From Paramacrobiotus metropolitanus (taxonomy: Eukaryota > Tardigrada > Eutardigrada > Parachela > Macrobiotidae), in contig NW_026570275.1 in the NCBI RefSeq assembly GCF_019649055.1, positions 682,001-746,000 on the forward strand: DNA of 64,000 nucleotides. The letters are read 5' to 3'. This document shows positions 42,711 through 54,739 of the stretch, piece by piece (position 1 is the first letter of the stretch; each line of letters starts with the position of its first letter). The notes under the pieces are model-generated. The model did not search any database and was not told the DNA's origin. It worked only from the letters and a program-made list of their open reading frames with translations. Made by a program: the position numbers and the translations under genes.

Positions 42711-43372
42711 GCACTAGTACACATCGCACTAGTACACTAGTACCCTATTTCAAATTGCACGGTTTGTGTGAGCTTCGACTCCGGTTCCATGTGAAACCTT
42801 CGGCTCTGGGTTGTTTTGCGTCCGTTCGCGACTTTAGCAGCTGTAACCTAGTACCTGACGTGTTGTGCGGTGACGCGTAAAAACTTGACATACCCGTTGA
42901 CATACCCGCTGTAGCCGCTTCCATAATGACATCTGGGAATGAAATACTAGGAAAGTGCACTCGCCTTTTGCGGGCACTGCATGACCGAAGCGTAGGGTAA
43001 AGAGTAAAATAAAGTTATTTATCCAGGCACAGAGACACTTGTGTTCTGGTGCACTTGTCCGACTTTTCGTTCCACAGAGTTGTAATAGGGACGATGGGAA
43101 CGCAGTTGTTCGCCAATGTTGGGCCAGTATAAGGTATACGGTATACGGTATCCTTTTTTAGTACTGCGATTCCATGAATACAACGGTAATGTTATATGGT
43201 GCACTAAAATTAATATGTATTTTTGGGAAAATTCGATAAGCCTAGAGTCTGTACGGCTTCCGCGCACCAGTGTAGTGGGTGGAAAGTGGAAACGTCCGAC
43301 GAACGTAACAGTTTGCATGAGTACCTAGGGCCAGCATACAATAACCTTTTAAAGTAGAATAACCTTACATTC

Positions 43373-43724
43373 GTGCATTAGGTGGTGGTGACCGACAGAA
43401 ACCACATTTTCCATGCGGCTTGAGTATATACGGCCAGCGCGCATGTGCAAATGGCAGTACGGTGACCGTGCGCACGTGCATTAGGTGGCGGTGACCGACA
43501 GACACCACATTTTCCATGCGGCTTGAGTATATACGGCCAGCGCGCATGTGCAAATGGCAGTACGGTGACCGTGCGCACGTGCATTAGGTGGCGGTGGCCG
43601 ACAGACACGACATTTTCCATGCGGCTTGAGTATATACAGCGAGCGCGCATGTGCAAATGGCAGTGCGGTGACCGTGCGCACGTGCATTAGGTGGCGGTGA
43701 CCGACAGACACCACATTTTTCATT
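43373..43724. repeat. Tandem array, 3.4 x 103 bp
   Basis: Units start gtgcattaggtgg at 43373, 43476, 43579 and 43682, exactly 103 bp apart, with few differences. Each contains ttgagtatatacggcc, a TATA-like word. The ORFs across it merely reflect the repeat. Confidence 0.93.
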
Positions 43725-43786
43725 AATGCTGAACATAGAGGACCTTCGCTACGCTTCGGTCGATTACTGTGCTGCAAGACGGTTCG

Positions 43787-43822
43787 GGTCGCGGCCCGGG
43801 CCGGGCCGGGCCGACCCAGCAC
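43787..43822. repeat. GC-rich GGCCCGGGCC block, possible hAT end
   Basis: Complement: TAGTGCTGGGTCGGCCCGG. It resembles ends of some hAT elements. No partner end was found. Confidence 0.3.
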
Positions 43823-43829
43823 TATCTGG

Positions 43830-45900
43830 AATAGGCTATTGAACAGAAATTCGACGCTTAAATTAATAGAAGCCTGTAAGCTAAGCGTTTGATTCGGTCA
43901 CAGTACCGAAAATTTGAACATACTGCTCAGGGTCACCGTTACAAAAAAATTGAATATCTTGCATACATGAATTGTTTTCTTTTACATACGGTTCTTTTTG
44001 GCCATTTGTTCGTAGACTCTTATGCTAGCTCAGCGAAGTAAGCATTCCAGATCTAATCTCGTTTCTTGGCTTGATCTATTTTAGTGGCTTTAGACAAAAA
44101 CGAACGTGACGTTTGGTTTACTAATCATTTTGCTGAGCTCGTATTAAAGCACTTCTTAGCAGGGCGCCATCCGAGGGAAACCGAGAAACGGCCGAAAAAT
44201 GCACTCACAGGGGAACCGAGTCCCGGCTACGACGTTACATCTGTGGAGGCAGTACTACTGCACCACGGCGCAAGGCGTTGAAAATCCTTGAAAACTTCTT
44301 CGCTCTACGTGATTATCTCTTCGCTCTACGTCGCTTCTTTCGTTACACACTGAAAAATTCGCACCGTTCACAAAAGCGGAACTAATCTACCATGCAATCG
44401 GCTGATGAACTAGCCTCACAGAGCAACCGCTTTGAATCTAGACAACCCGGATGCTATGCAGTTGTTTCCCGATCGTAGAATCTGCTCTGTATAATTAAAT
44501 CTGAACATCCACAATTTCAGTTAAGAAACTTTTTGTTGGTTGCGCCCACTAGCTCCGTTTCTTGCTGGCCGTTCAAGTGCCCAGAATTACGCTGACACCT
44601 TGTCCAAATTTGCTGCGCTGCAACGTTGTGGATCTAATGGGTAAGGTTAAAATACTTTTATTGTTATTTTAGTATCTTGCTTTAATTTTTCTACGTTAAG
44701 CGCAAAATCGATATCGATTTTTAAATCCGTTCGATTATCCTGTCGTAGTGAGACGGTACAGACCGAATGGACTAGCGGTTTTCAGCATTGACGTTGCGGG
44801 AGCCAAGTGATAGATTGCTAATGGCTGGTTTTATAGTATATGTCAAGTTCTCGGGTGCCAAAGCAAAAGCTCGGTAGATCGCTTTCTGTAAGAAGTTTTG
44901 TTTGTTATTACGCATTTACCGCGCTACAGTGTAGTATCGGTTTTAGATGTCATGCAACGAATTTTGTACGTAACATGCTCAGCAGTAATCTATATAGGAA
45001 CCAAACAGACGCCTTCGACCGTTCCCCTGTACTGCAGTCATGAAACGGGTTTACGTTGCCGCTGCACATATGGTTAAATACGGCGCGGTACCAAAGCTCC
45101 ATTTTCAGCCTCAACGTCACACTCCAGTCGGGTAACAGCCGCAGTACAGAGGAGCGGTGGAAGCATCTGTGTTCGGTCCTATAAACAGAGGATGCATTGT
45201 TATGTACCTCTTAGTCGGTATATGTAAACCGGTCCGTATGATAAGTACGGTTGAATACAGCGAAATATACAGTACATGCAAGCTGCTTACGCCAATAGCA
45301 TGCTACGGCGCGCCACGCCGCACTTTTCAAAAATATAGCGTGCGCTAGGCCGGCTAGCGGCTTGGTTTACAGGAGTTTTACTTAAATGAAAATAATAACT
45401 GACTGGCGGAAGGCGGCCAGAAAACGGTTCGTGCAATAAAGGACAGCCGAGTGCTGAGCGATTGTAGGTATTGTGGTAAAGGTAGTGTAGTGGCCATCGT
45501 ACTAAGCGCGAACATCGCGCAGTAGCTGTTAAACCCTTACGTGTTCAATATCCGGATCGGCTTGTGCATATATGGCGCTCTTTTTCGTTGTTTCCTTTAA
45601 TTTAAGTGAACGTTCTGTGGAGCTGTAAATACTCGGTTTGGCGAGGCATGTGAATACTCTCTGAAGCCGACCATGTTTCGTCACTTCCGTGTTAGGTACA
45701 TATTGTAACGATAATAAATTGGTAACACCTTATGGAATTGTAAATTGCTCTTTTACATCTGTAATTAATTAATTCATTCTTCTCTTCTTCATTAAGATCA
45801 CTATGAATCGGGTTCGTGAGACTCGGAGATAACAAACAACAATTGACCTTCCTTACGGTCAAGCGTTGTTTGTTCCGATTTGACGTTGCAACTGTAGTCT
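43830..45900. other. No supported gene
   Basis: Short frames on both strands (44084-44281, 44840-45043, 45157-45348 plus) with no motif and no partner. Confidence 0.5.
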
Positions 45901-45974
45901 GCAATTGACTTCCGCCGCAAAACCCTGCCGCACCTTCAGTTTGCTACTTCTGTGCTCTCACGATGGTTCTCCAA

Positions 45975-46467
45975 CTCCATGTGCAACCGAGATTTCCCGG
46001 TTGATTTGGAGGGTATTTCCAAGAAAATAGTAATCTTCGAGTGGCTCGTCGGGGTCCTATTTTCGGTCACGTAACTGTCGTTTGAGACGGGTGCAGCAAT
46101 CTTTGGACTGAAAGCGTTTGACTAAGGCTTCCAGGAAGAACTTGGTTGTGGCGAACGGCTTCTTCTCTCCGTCTTCGCTCACCATATACAACCATGTTGC
46201 GGCAAATCCATCCAGGTAAGCCGGGAGCTGACGAAGCGCCTTGACATCGTTCCACTCCAGGGCAGCAACAATCACTTTATACCGGCGCACCCACTGCTCG
46301 GCGTCTGCACCAGCACGTCCGCTGTAGAGGGGTGGCCTCATATGCGTACCGATGCAAAGGTCAGAAAACTGTGCGACCAGCGCTCGTGAATCCAACACAA
46401 TATCCCGGTTCGCGCAGTCTCGCGTTTCACCGACTTTCGTCGTCCCTGATGACTCGGTGGCGGGCAT
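45975..46467 (-). pseudogene. Ty3/gypsy gag relic
   Basis: From MPATESSGTTK (46465-46467) the frame codes a capsid region with RPPLYSGRAGADAEQWVRRY, ALEWNDVKALRQLPAYLDG and ATTKFFLEALVKRFQ. This is the standard retrotransposon gag fold (PF03732-like): substrate P.F.G..GAD.E.W, then A..W, then L..L..RF. A TAG after RLKRQLRDRK (46057) interrupts it. The same frame continues DPDEPLEDYYF and then degrades. No LTR or PBS was recognised. A separate, older element than the copia. Confidence 0.75.
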
Positions 46468-46971
46468 TGTCGTTGACGACGTGTCGACACAAAAAAAAAT
46501 TACGCAGCAACGATAAACGATTAAGATAAACGCAATCAACGTTGACACTGGTAACTGTTCGATAAAGGTCACGCGTCGTGACGGAATGAATAGCTGGTAA
46601 AAGCACCGCTAAACGAACTCACACTGTGGACGCTTCCGTTCACGGTTTCGGCACTAATAATAGGGGCCAGTGCCGTATATGACTGCGTAATATACTCGTA
46701 CTGTGCTGACGGAAAGTTAAAGTGATAGTTCTTAACTATAACTTTAATCACACAACAAGCAGGAATAACAATGAGATGGAAAGCAACAGGAAATGGTAGA
46801 CCGATCGCTGGAATGATCGATATCAATCACAGCAAAGCAACACCTTATATCTCGGTGCAACCGTGTTGCAACAATTCTAGAAAGTTCGGCAACTTTCATG
46901 AGGAAATAAACATGAGAACAATCTCTTAGATTGTCAAGCGTTATGGCCAAAGCCATAACGTGCTCATCCAT

Positions 46972-46986
46972 GCACACACACACACG
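46972..46986. repeat. Short CA microsatellite
   Basis: cacacacacacac run. Confidence 0.8.
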
Positions 46987-47112
46987 CAGTTAAGCAAGCT
47001 GTAATAAAGCGCATCATGCACAAACACAAGTTCAGCAATAAAGCTCATACACACCGTCGCCTTTCAAATGACCGCTATGCGTATACCGGGGTAACACATT
47101 GCACGGCTCAGA

Positions 47113-47440
47113 TCAGCTCCACAAATCGCGCGGTGTGATCAGGTACCGAATGCGAGGAAGTTCGCAGATCAGTGGATGCCCGTTAGCATTTGGACGGGGC
47201 AGAGCCAGTGAAGTCTGACGCAGTGTTTCAACCTCAACCGGCAAAAGAGGCGAGCAATTGCGGCGGGCAAATGCAGAGTCCGACACGGTTGGAATTGTCA
47301 GCCCATTGACTGTGTCCATTTGCTGGACGCGCGCTTGGAGAGCGGCATCGCCAGCTAGTGACGGTCTGGTTTTGGTTTAGAATTATCTGGGCAAGCATGT
47401 CACTCGACGGAAAAATCGAGTTTGCCTGCATGGACTGCCG
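47113..47440 (-). pseudogene. Unknown coding-like fragment
   Basis: Frames carry MDTVNGLTIPTVSDSAFARR, LLPVEVETLRQTSLALPRPN and, shifted, FPSSDMLAQIILNQNQTVTS. This suggests one product broken by one shift. It might belong to the gypsy gag relic on the same strand, but I see no motif. Confidence 0.25.
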
Positions 47441-48390
47441 AGCGGGAATGCCACTTTTAAAGAAGCCACAGATATTTAGATATTAGTGTCTCTCCATACC
47501 CGAGCGAAGCGTGATCAATGGAAGCCGCCATCCCGCGAAAATCACTCCACTTTCTTCTTCGAATTCGCTCTATTCTACGAATGGAACTTCAAAAAATTTT
47601 ACCGTTCATACAATATCACACAAGCAAATAACAAACAAAGAACAGAGATAAAACATACCGGTATCGGTATCATCCGTTCCTTCTTTCCTCCAAGTCGTCG
47701 TCGCTTTCTTCCAAAGCGCTCTCCTACGCCATCAGGTAGCGAATGCTTGTGACCACCACCGATTCGGCTCGGGAAAAGCGGTTCCATCATCGCCTCCTGC
47801 AGCGAGTGCGGTTCAAGTGCAGGGTTTCCAAAAGTCATTGCACGGCAACCGCTCCAGCTAGCTCAGGCAGAATTAGTAGCCTGAGACAAATGTGTTAGAA
47901 TCGATCATATTGTCCCAACGCCGACGAAACGGGCACACCTTTCCCTTGCCCTGCACTGTACAGCCACAAGCATGTGACACGCCCATTTTTCAATCGACTG
48001 CCACAGAAAAACACACCGAGCATAAGATGATAAAGAGCGTAGCACACAAAAACTTTGACTGAAAATTTGTGTTCGGGTCTTCTGGCCAGTCAGTCAAAAG
48101 TTACGCCTAAAATTTTGGCGACTTCTCCGATTTCCATATTATGAAATGTTTGCAGGATAAGATTTGTCCTCATGGTAATGGTAAGATTTTCTGCTTGGGA
48201 CTCCGTCTCGATTTGACGCAACCTCACCACTGACGATTAGTACCTTTCGACTTCCACCTGTAGCCGTTCCTTAATTCCTAACAAGCTAGTAGCTCACGTT
48301 TCCAGGATTATCCGACTGGTATTTTTTTTATTTGAATAGAAGGAGTCGCCCTGGCACGCATTTAAACATCCATCAGATCGCGCAAACAAA

Positions 48391-49115
48391 AACGACATAC
48401 GAGGAGGGGGTAAATACACGGGATAGACAGAAAAAACGGCAATAATAAGGGATAACCATTCACGTGTTGTGCAACACTGCCAGCCACCAAGTGAAGGCAG
48501 TTCGGTGACACAGTGCACAACAGCCGTTGAGACTACTGTCTCGAGCTGTTTCTCCGTAGACTTCTATGTTAAACTTAACCACCTTCGTCTTGCACATTTC
48601 AGAACTAATCCGCGCAATCGATAGCTCAAAAGAACAGGAAAAAATTTACAAGATTTTTGATACCAAACTACTCGCCACTTATTAAAACTGAGGCAAGATT
48701 GAGCCATTTGAGTTTCTCGTAGACTATTAAAGCATAGGAGTTGGATGGTTTGCTTCCACGGAGCTCCTATGCTTTGTCTATGGGAAACGTAATTCGGCTA
48801 TAACTTGTCGTGTTTCTCATAGATCACGGCTTGCGTGGTATCGAAAATCTTGTTAATTATTTCTTGTTCTTTTAAGATATCAATTGCACGGTTTGATTCT
48901 GAAATGTCCAAGACGCTGGTGTTTGAATATAACACAGGATTCTACGAAGAAGGCAGCTCGGGTCTCAAAGCCTGAATTTTGTGTAATGCCGCTGGACTGC
49001 CTGCCCTTGGTGGCTGGCCGCGCTGCTCAACACGAAAATGGTTATCCCTTATTATTGCCGTTTTTTCTGTCTATCCCGTGTATTTACCCCCTCCTCGTAT
49101 CATTTTTGGCAACAC
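48391..49115. mobile_element. Foldback element, 725 bp
   Basis: The two halves are complements of each other, centred at about 48752. Outermost: gaggagggggtaaatacacg against cgtgtatttaccccctcctc. Middle: AAAAGAACAGG and TTTGATACCA against their complements. Centre: agcataggag at 48731 and ctcctatgct at 48764. Arms are diverged in the middle and well kept at the ends. It is a long-hairpin MITE; the class cannot be told because the target duplication is unclear. Confidence 0.75.
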
Positions 49116-49212
49116 CTCGCCAAAAACGACATATGATGCCATGCATTGTTGACAAAAATATTATTTTAACGCCTGCATCAATAGCTTCCTGTTTTAAAGA
49201 AAACGCGCATTA

Positions 49213-49546
49213 TTGATATGCCTCCTCGGTCGGTGGTTGCATTTCTTGTTATTATGTGGTATGCGACATAAAACTTATCGCTCTTATGCTAATTTACGGG
49301 TGGAACATTTACACATGCCTTCTCAGAAAGTTTTCATGCGTTCTGCAGTCCAACAAGAAGGTGAACGGGACTTAATTGTTCGGACTGAACGGGAGGGCGA
49401 CACTAAAACCAACCCTCACGAGGCCATACTTTCATATTCGTTTTAAATTTCCCCATACGTTGCACTGATATCAACGGACAACCGGTTTACCATTTTTGAA
49501 ATTTACCACGCCAATCGAAGTTTCCATTGAGTAAGTGGATGTGCAG
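49213..49546 (+). pseudogene. Unknown coding-like fragment with one stop
   Basis: One frame runs LRVEHLHMPSQKVFMRSAVQ and QQEGERDLIVRTEREGD, meets TAA at about 49444, and continues in frame ISPYVALISTDNRFTIFEIY. No family. Confidence 0.25.
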
Positions 49547-49583
49547 GTTTTTAACCAATATTTAATGTGCCCCCGACGCGACG

Positions 49584-49829
49584 TTATACGGAGTCGGTCG
49601 ACGATTCTACTGCGATATATCCTTCGATTTTGCGCAGTCTGTGTCCATTGCGAATTATTTCGTACAAGTTAGACCACAGTACTTCTTGGGTGTCATTTAT
49701 CGTACAACACGGCACTACAAACATCAACTGGATATTCGCTTGGCCTGCCAGAAAAGCCGTAGCAGCCTTCTTGATCGAGCGGCACTTATGGTTGTCATCA
49801 GCCTGGTAACTGCTAAAACTTGCAGACAA
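49584..49829 (-). pseudogene. Unknown coding-like ORF
   Basis: 81 codons with SIKKAATAFLAGQANIQLMF and VVPCCTINDTQEVLWSNLYE. It looks like real protein by composition but has no motif. Confidence 0.25.
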
Positions 49830-50765
49830 TCGTCAACGCTTGGTAGTGAATACCCGTCTGCCACCTTGACATGTTCATCGCCCTTTCGTCTGCACACAGC
49901 CGCCAAAAATAGTGCGCAATGGGGTGTAAGCGTAAGAATATTAAGCCTGTGTTCTCTCAGCGCAATCAGTGTAAAACACTTGTCAGAGGTAGCATATGAT
50001 CACACTTAGAGCCTTAGTGCGAGTTACTCCGTACTGATTCGAAGAAAGTCCCTAATGACAAGGAGACCAAGGAAGATTTTGTGGAGGTGCTCGGTTTATT
50101 GGGCAAATGCAGTAACCTAGGGCCGTTGTGACTAAGCTCCAGGATAAGGTTACCGGAGCAATTTCAGCGCTGACACATCATTCCTACTGCGATGGTTTTC
50201 CACTGTTACCAGTACAGCGTCCCAAGGGTCAACTTCTAAAGTCATTAGGATTTACCATCCTTGTTTCGCGGTTTTGCATTGACCACCGACAAGAAAGTTA
50301 TGCAGTTGCTTCTGGATTCACCTTTGTGCGTCATTCCGCTCAAGACTACTCAACCAGCAACGCACAAGGATTACGGCCATTTTCTATATTTCAGGCGCCC
50401 GCAAGGGTGTCCAGGCGTTCATAGAACGCTAACAACCACTGGCTACCTATGTCAATTATTGGGTCCACTCGCTAAATTTTTGTCCTCGTGCATGCATGCC
50501 GAAGGAGGATAAGACAGCTCATCGTGACCATGTTAAAGCAAACTGCAAATTTCTTTAAAGCACCGAAGCGCCTGGAAGAATTCCAGGAGACAGCGGCTTT
50601 ACTCAACAATTAAAGGCGATTGAACATCCCCACTGTCTGCCTGACTGGGCGGTCGTCAGTCGTCACTATCTTCTAACACGGAGGATTCTTACTCATGAAT
50701 TCGGCCATCGTTATTGCATTATTCATTATCATTAACCCCCCACATAAAGCTACCAGTCGGATGTA

Positions 50766-51185
50766 AGTTCGTCGGCCCGAACTGTTCTTGCAAAAGTTCA
50801 GTCTTTCGACAACATTCAAGCGGCTATGGTGAGTTTTTTTTGGCATCGCAAATTTTTCTACACTTAAGTGACTCATGATGTCGATTGTTTGTTACAGGTA
50901 ATACAGCAGGCATTAGTACTGACAGACGGCGCCCACAAGGACCTTCAAAGCAAAAACAATTACGACTATGCTACAGCGACGGGCAGAATCAGGTCAATTC
51001 AAGAAACACTGGAGTCTTGGGCAACGAATTTAGGTACGCTTAACCTCATTTTTGAGGATTCTTGGAACAAAACTGTGAGACAGGTAGCAACCACGATATT
51101 CAACCGATATGCCAAGAATGACCTCAGCAATGCGCAGGCGTCACCTACGAGTGGGATTCTCTCAACAACAGTCGATCAGAAGTGA
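50766..51185 (+). CDS. Two-exon unknown helical protein
   Basis: Exon 1 ends LAKVQSFDNIQAAM at the donor ATG|GTGAGT (50828/50829). The 69-nt intron ends TTGTTACAG at 50897. Exon 2 runs in phase 0 from VIQQALVLTDGAHKDLQSKN through RIRSIQETLESWATNLGTLN and WNKTVRQVATTIFNRYAKND to a stop at 51183-51185. The exon 1 start is not seen; the frame opens after a TAA near 50755. The protein is helical, soluble and of no known family. The good splice sites and frame agreement make it one of the clearer gene models here. Confidence 0.5.
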
Positions 51186-51283
51186 ATTCGACCGTTCAAA
51201 TCGACCATGCATATTGGTGGCCACCCGACACGAGCGCAGAACAGGGTCTGGCTACAAGACCGGACTAATTTATTCGGTTCATC

Positions 51284-51412
51284 ATGGATCTCTTCGGCAA
51301 ACTAGCGGCTGTAGCTGTGGAAGGAGAAAGGCAGTCAATAAGAGGCGGAATCGAGACAATAGCCTCGAAATCGACTGTCCCGGAAGTTAGCCTTCCGACT
51401 TTTCCCCTCTAG
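51284..51412 (+). CDS. Unknown 42-aa ORF
   Basis: Met at 51284 codes MDLFGKLAAVAVEGERQSIR and ends VPEVSLPTFPL with TAG. It could be a first exon; the start lies 99 nt after the preceding gene's stop. Confidence 0.3.
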   Translation: MDLFGKLAAVAVEGERQSIRGGIETIASKSTVPEVSLPTFPL

Positions 51413-51517
51413 TATGAGAGGAGAAATACAATCTTCCCAGCCATTGGCTGTGCGGTAAGTATAAGAATAATAGTTATCACATGCCGTTTTGTTGGATTAA
51501 GTAGATACATTACGGCA

Positions 51518-51712
51518 AGGGTCTCGCTCAGACGACCGCCCCACTACGTGGAGACACTGGGTGAGGACCCGAAAGTTGCCACACGCAAATATATGAAAAA
51601 CGTGGGACGAGCGGCATTGCAGCCGAATGTCAGATTTGTTAACAACCACTCGTTTACACAGCTTCTTGCCATCCAAAACTCAGGATACCCCGACAACGCA
51701 TACAATGCTTAA
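51518..51712 (+). pseudogene. Coding-like exon following the two-exon gene
   Basis: The frame codes HYVETLGEDPKVATRKYMKN, VGRAALQPNVRFVNNHSFTQ and ends QNSGYPDNAYNA with TAA. It may be spliced to the 42-aa ORF upstream. No family found. Confidence 0.3.
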
Positions 51713-51946
51713 CGGAATGACTCGGCGCCGGGCATTCTCTACAGATATATTGCCCTCGTTGATTTATAACTCATTTGCTGTAGCAAGAAGAAATCGGTGA
51801 AGAGGCATCGGGCGCAAAAAGCGTTGATTTGCAGATTTGGTGGCAGATTGATTTGCACCTGAACCAAAATGACTACACCGGAAACGTTCTGCTGGCACTT
51901 CGCCCGTGTGTCCTGTTGCCGGAGATCCACCTATCGGGAACGGATT

Positions 51947-52102
51947 CATGAGCGCCAAGCAATTCGCGCCTCTCGGTCGCTTGCTGCTAGGAGTGTGTGG
52001 ATGGGTCCTTTATTCCGGTTTCCCATTGCTCCTCAATGTTCTGTTTAATAAGTACAACTTCAAACATATTCTCTATTACGCCAAGTCGAGAAAACGGTAC
52101 TA
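51947..52102 (+). CDS. Short membrane-type ORF
   Basis: It begins MSAKQFAPLGRLLLGVCGWV and continues with a hydrophobic segment (LYSGFPLLLNVLF) and a basic end. 51 codons; one likely membrane span. Confidence 0.25.
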
Positions 52103-52709
52103 GGAAGAAATCTGATGCGTTGCGGCACTGGAAAACACTCAAAACTCTCTTCCGTTTTATGGAATGCGTATCAGTTACCGTTCTTAACAATCAAGTTTCT
52201 TCCTGTATCTGATGTAGATCCTGTTCTTCAACATCCGCATCAGAAACGTTATTCTCAGCCATTTTATCATCAGTAATCGACTCAGAGCATACAATTATCA
52301 AGTTAGTTTTTATTGAGTCGAACTTTACGCCAGCCACGTCGAAATTATATACCATGAAATTTTATTGATCGTACAATTAATAAGCAGGTTTGAGCACGAT
52401 GCATGGAAAGCAAACGATAACCAGACACGTTTCTTACGTTGGACGTAACGTGGATTTATGCTAAAACGGTCATTTTTCTGGAGGACGATGAATTCTTTTT
52501 CATTGGAAATAGCTTTTTCCGACATTTCGAGATTGTCTCGCTGTGTAATCTGTTAATTTAAAGACTCGCAAAAAGAAACAAATAAATATCAAGAAGAATA
52601 TCCAGCCATTCTAGGTTTGGCGATGTCAATTCCGGTTGTCGATACCAACGGGATAATAATAAATGGCACTCGTGAGAAGTATACGTGTTCCCGCCGTTGT
52701 TCCACGTTG

Positions 52710-52960
52710 GACTTCAAATCATGGTATCCTCCAGGTAGACCTGTACGAGGTCCATTTGGCGCTGTGATCAAGCTTTGCACGATTGGGCTGCAATCAACAC
52801 CCGGCTAAGCTTATGCCGTTTGCATTTAGACTGTGATGTTAGTAGCGTTGCGAGCTACGGGTAGTTGGCTTACCATCGCAGCCCAATCGTGCAGGGTTCT
52901 TCTCAGCCGCCAACGGTCCTCGAACGGGTTTTGTGAGTAAACTGGACATTACTGAACTGG
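52710..52960. repeat. Diverged inverted repeat, about 95-bp arms
   Basis: The 52725-52805 stretch and the complement of 52865-52950 share RPVRGP and the exact word tgcacgattgggctgc. They flank about 60 bp. Confidence 0.6.
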
Positions 52961-53011
52961 ACTCGGCCGATGCCAACGGTTCCTGCAGCCTAGGCAGTTC
53001 GACATCGATCA

Positions 53012-53052
53012 GATGCCATTAACCGACATTAGCGATGTCGGTTAATGGCATC
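53012..53052. repeat. Perfect 18-bp hairpin inside a gypsy RT relic
   Basis: gatgccattaaccgacat, loop tagcg, exact complement. The RT reading frame ends at this point, see the gypsy entry. Confidence 0.92.
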
Positions 53053-53715
53053 TGCCAATAACCCGACAGACAGTCTAATGTCGTAAAATACGTACTTCCA
53101 GAAAGTACGTTCAGACAGTCATCCACATTAGGAAGCGGGAATATGTCACTTACTGTGACTTCGTCAACTGCGCGGAAATCATTACAAAAACGGGGTGCTT
53201 TTCCGTCATCCTTTTTTCTTACAATAGGAGTGCTCCAAGCACTCCGTGAATCCTTAATTATTCCTATTTCAAGCTTTTTTTCACCATCGCTTCTGTGAAA
53301 GCCACTTCCTCAGTTAAATGCCGGTACTGTCTTCTCGATATAGGCCGAGTTCCCGGCACTTGTTCTATATTAACCTTTTCCACGAGAGCTAGCCCCATTG
53401 GTTGATTACTCGTTTGAAAAACATCAGGATATGTACCAAGTACTTCTACGCCTCGTTCGACTATATCTGCTGTCTCATGATCGTCAACATCTAAGTCCGT
53501 TACGGGGACATAGTTAAATATATAATCCCATACATCTTGTTCAACAGTTTTTGCCATTACTTCTTGCTTTTCCGACGGCAGGAGAAGCTCCGGAGGAGGA
53601 AGCAGTGGTAATGGTGATTCCTCATTAACCTCTACTCGTATATTGGGAGCCTGCAGTATTTCATTCGTAGAACTGAAAATTGTGAATCCGGCAATGGTAG
53701 ATACGTTTTTTCCTC
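53035..53715 (-). pseudogene. Ty3/gypsy protease-RT relic
   Basis: The minus frame codes an acidic linker, GTYPDVFQTSNQPMGLALVE, then GTRPISRRQYRHLTEEVA and VKKSLK. After TGA it runs on as GIIKDSRSAWSTPIVRKKDD, FCNDFRAVDEVT, FPLPNVDDCLNVLSG and LDCLSGYWQMPL. These are the classic gypsy RT boxes up to the first part of the catalytic domain; the catalytic D-D box is missing. The frame is cut exactly at an 18-bp perfect palindrome, which suggests a fold-back break. Confidence 0.8.
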
Positions 53716-54307
53716 AGCATCGTCATGTCCGCTACTTTATTTTTCTATCGAGAATTCGGTCTGACTCGCGGACAATAAATTATAATAATACCGTACTTGG
53801 CCGGCGCGAAAACGGCAGTTGTGCATATGGTACGCGCAGGATGTTAAAAATGTCCGCTTTTTTGTCGACTTCTATACCAACACTGTTGGTCCCGAATGGA
53901 TCAAATTTAAATTAGTTGGGTTCATTATATGGTTATCGGCAGTGAAATTACGGCCTGTTGTTCCGTTGCACGTGGCACTGCTACACCACACAGCTCATAT
54001 CGGCAGGATCGGCAGAAATAATCCCCGGGAATATGATATATAAAATAGTGCAATACATTGCTTATCCGTGAACATGTTTGCAAATAGCGTGCATAATGTG
54101 AGCCTGCTTTGTGTGTATTGATTATAGTGGTACGATGCTCCGCTGGTTCCCACTCTCGTTGGCCTACTGGATTCCTACAAGCACATCAGCATTTAGAAAC
54201 TTTTACCTGCAGGATGCAATCATAGTAAATTTGTAAGTGAAAGCCGCCTTTATTACTATTCGCCAGGTCGGCAATGGCAACTGACAGGACAGCAAAGAAT
54301 GTGCGAA

Positions 54308-54730
54308 TTATTTGTTCGTGTCGCCAGTGCAAAACGTCGTTTCGCTGCACGGTGTCTTTCGCCGAATGTGGACATAGCGTAAAACGTTCGTTCCGGTGGA
54401 AGTGGCATACTGCAGGCAGCAGAACAACTTCAGTTTCTCGTTCAAGCAGGCCATAGCGCAGTCGGAGGCGCCCACGCCGCGCTTGATATTCTTGCGCATG
54501 CCAGTTTCATCCTAAAAAAACGGTACGCCGACCAGGAAGATCTGGTCATACCAGTATTTTAGCTCTGTACCACACAATACCAGAACATATCTATCGCGCC
54601 ACGCACAAGTTTTCGGCGTCTCCATCACTTCCCTTCTGCCGGCTGTCACCCAGGTTGACGCCATATACGCTTTAAAGCGGCAGCAGGTTAGCAAACGCTC
54701 AGTGTACGGGTTAAAGAAGCGCATACTCAC
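54308..54730 (-). pseudogene. Unknown 140-codon gene with one in-frame stop
   Basis: Start MSMRFFNPYTERLLTCC. The frame reads VMETPKTCAWRDRYVLVLCG and ELKYWYDQIFLVGVPFF, meets TAG at 54512-54514 and goes on in the same frame KNIKRGVGASDCAMACLNEK and so on to a stop at 54308. It has about nine Cys spread along its length. The family is unknown; the Cys content suggests a folded, perhaps secreted or virion protein (inference). Confidence 0.4.
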
Positions 54731-54739
54731 GTATCACGC

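Noticed and set aside
43365-43822. Cys/His-rich ORFs (RSPPPNARAHGHR)
   Set aside because: Produced by the 103-bp tandem repeat.
50128-50512. 98- and 83-codon overlapping ORFs
   Set aside because: Two frames compete over the same bases, with no motif and no splice-site support.
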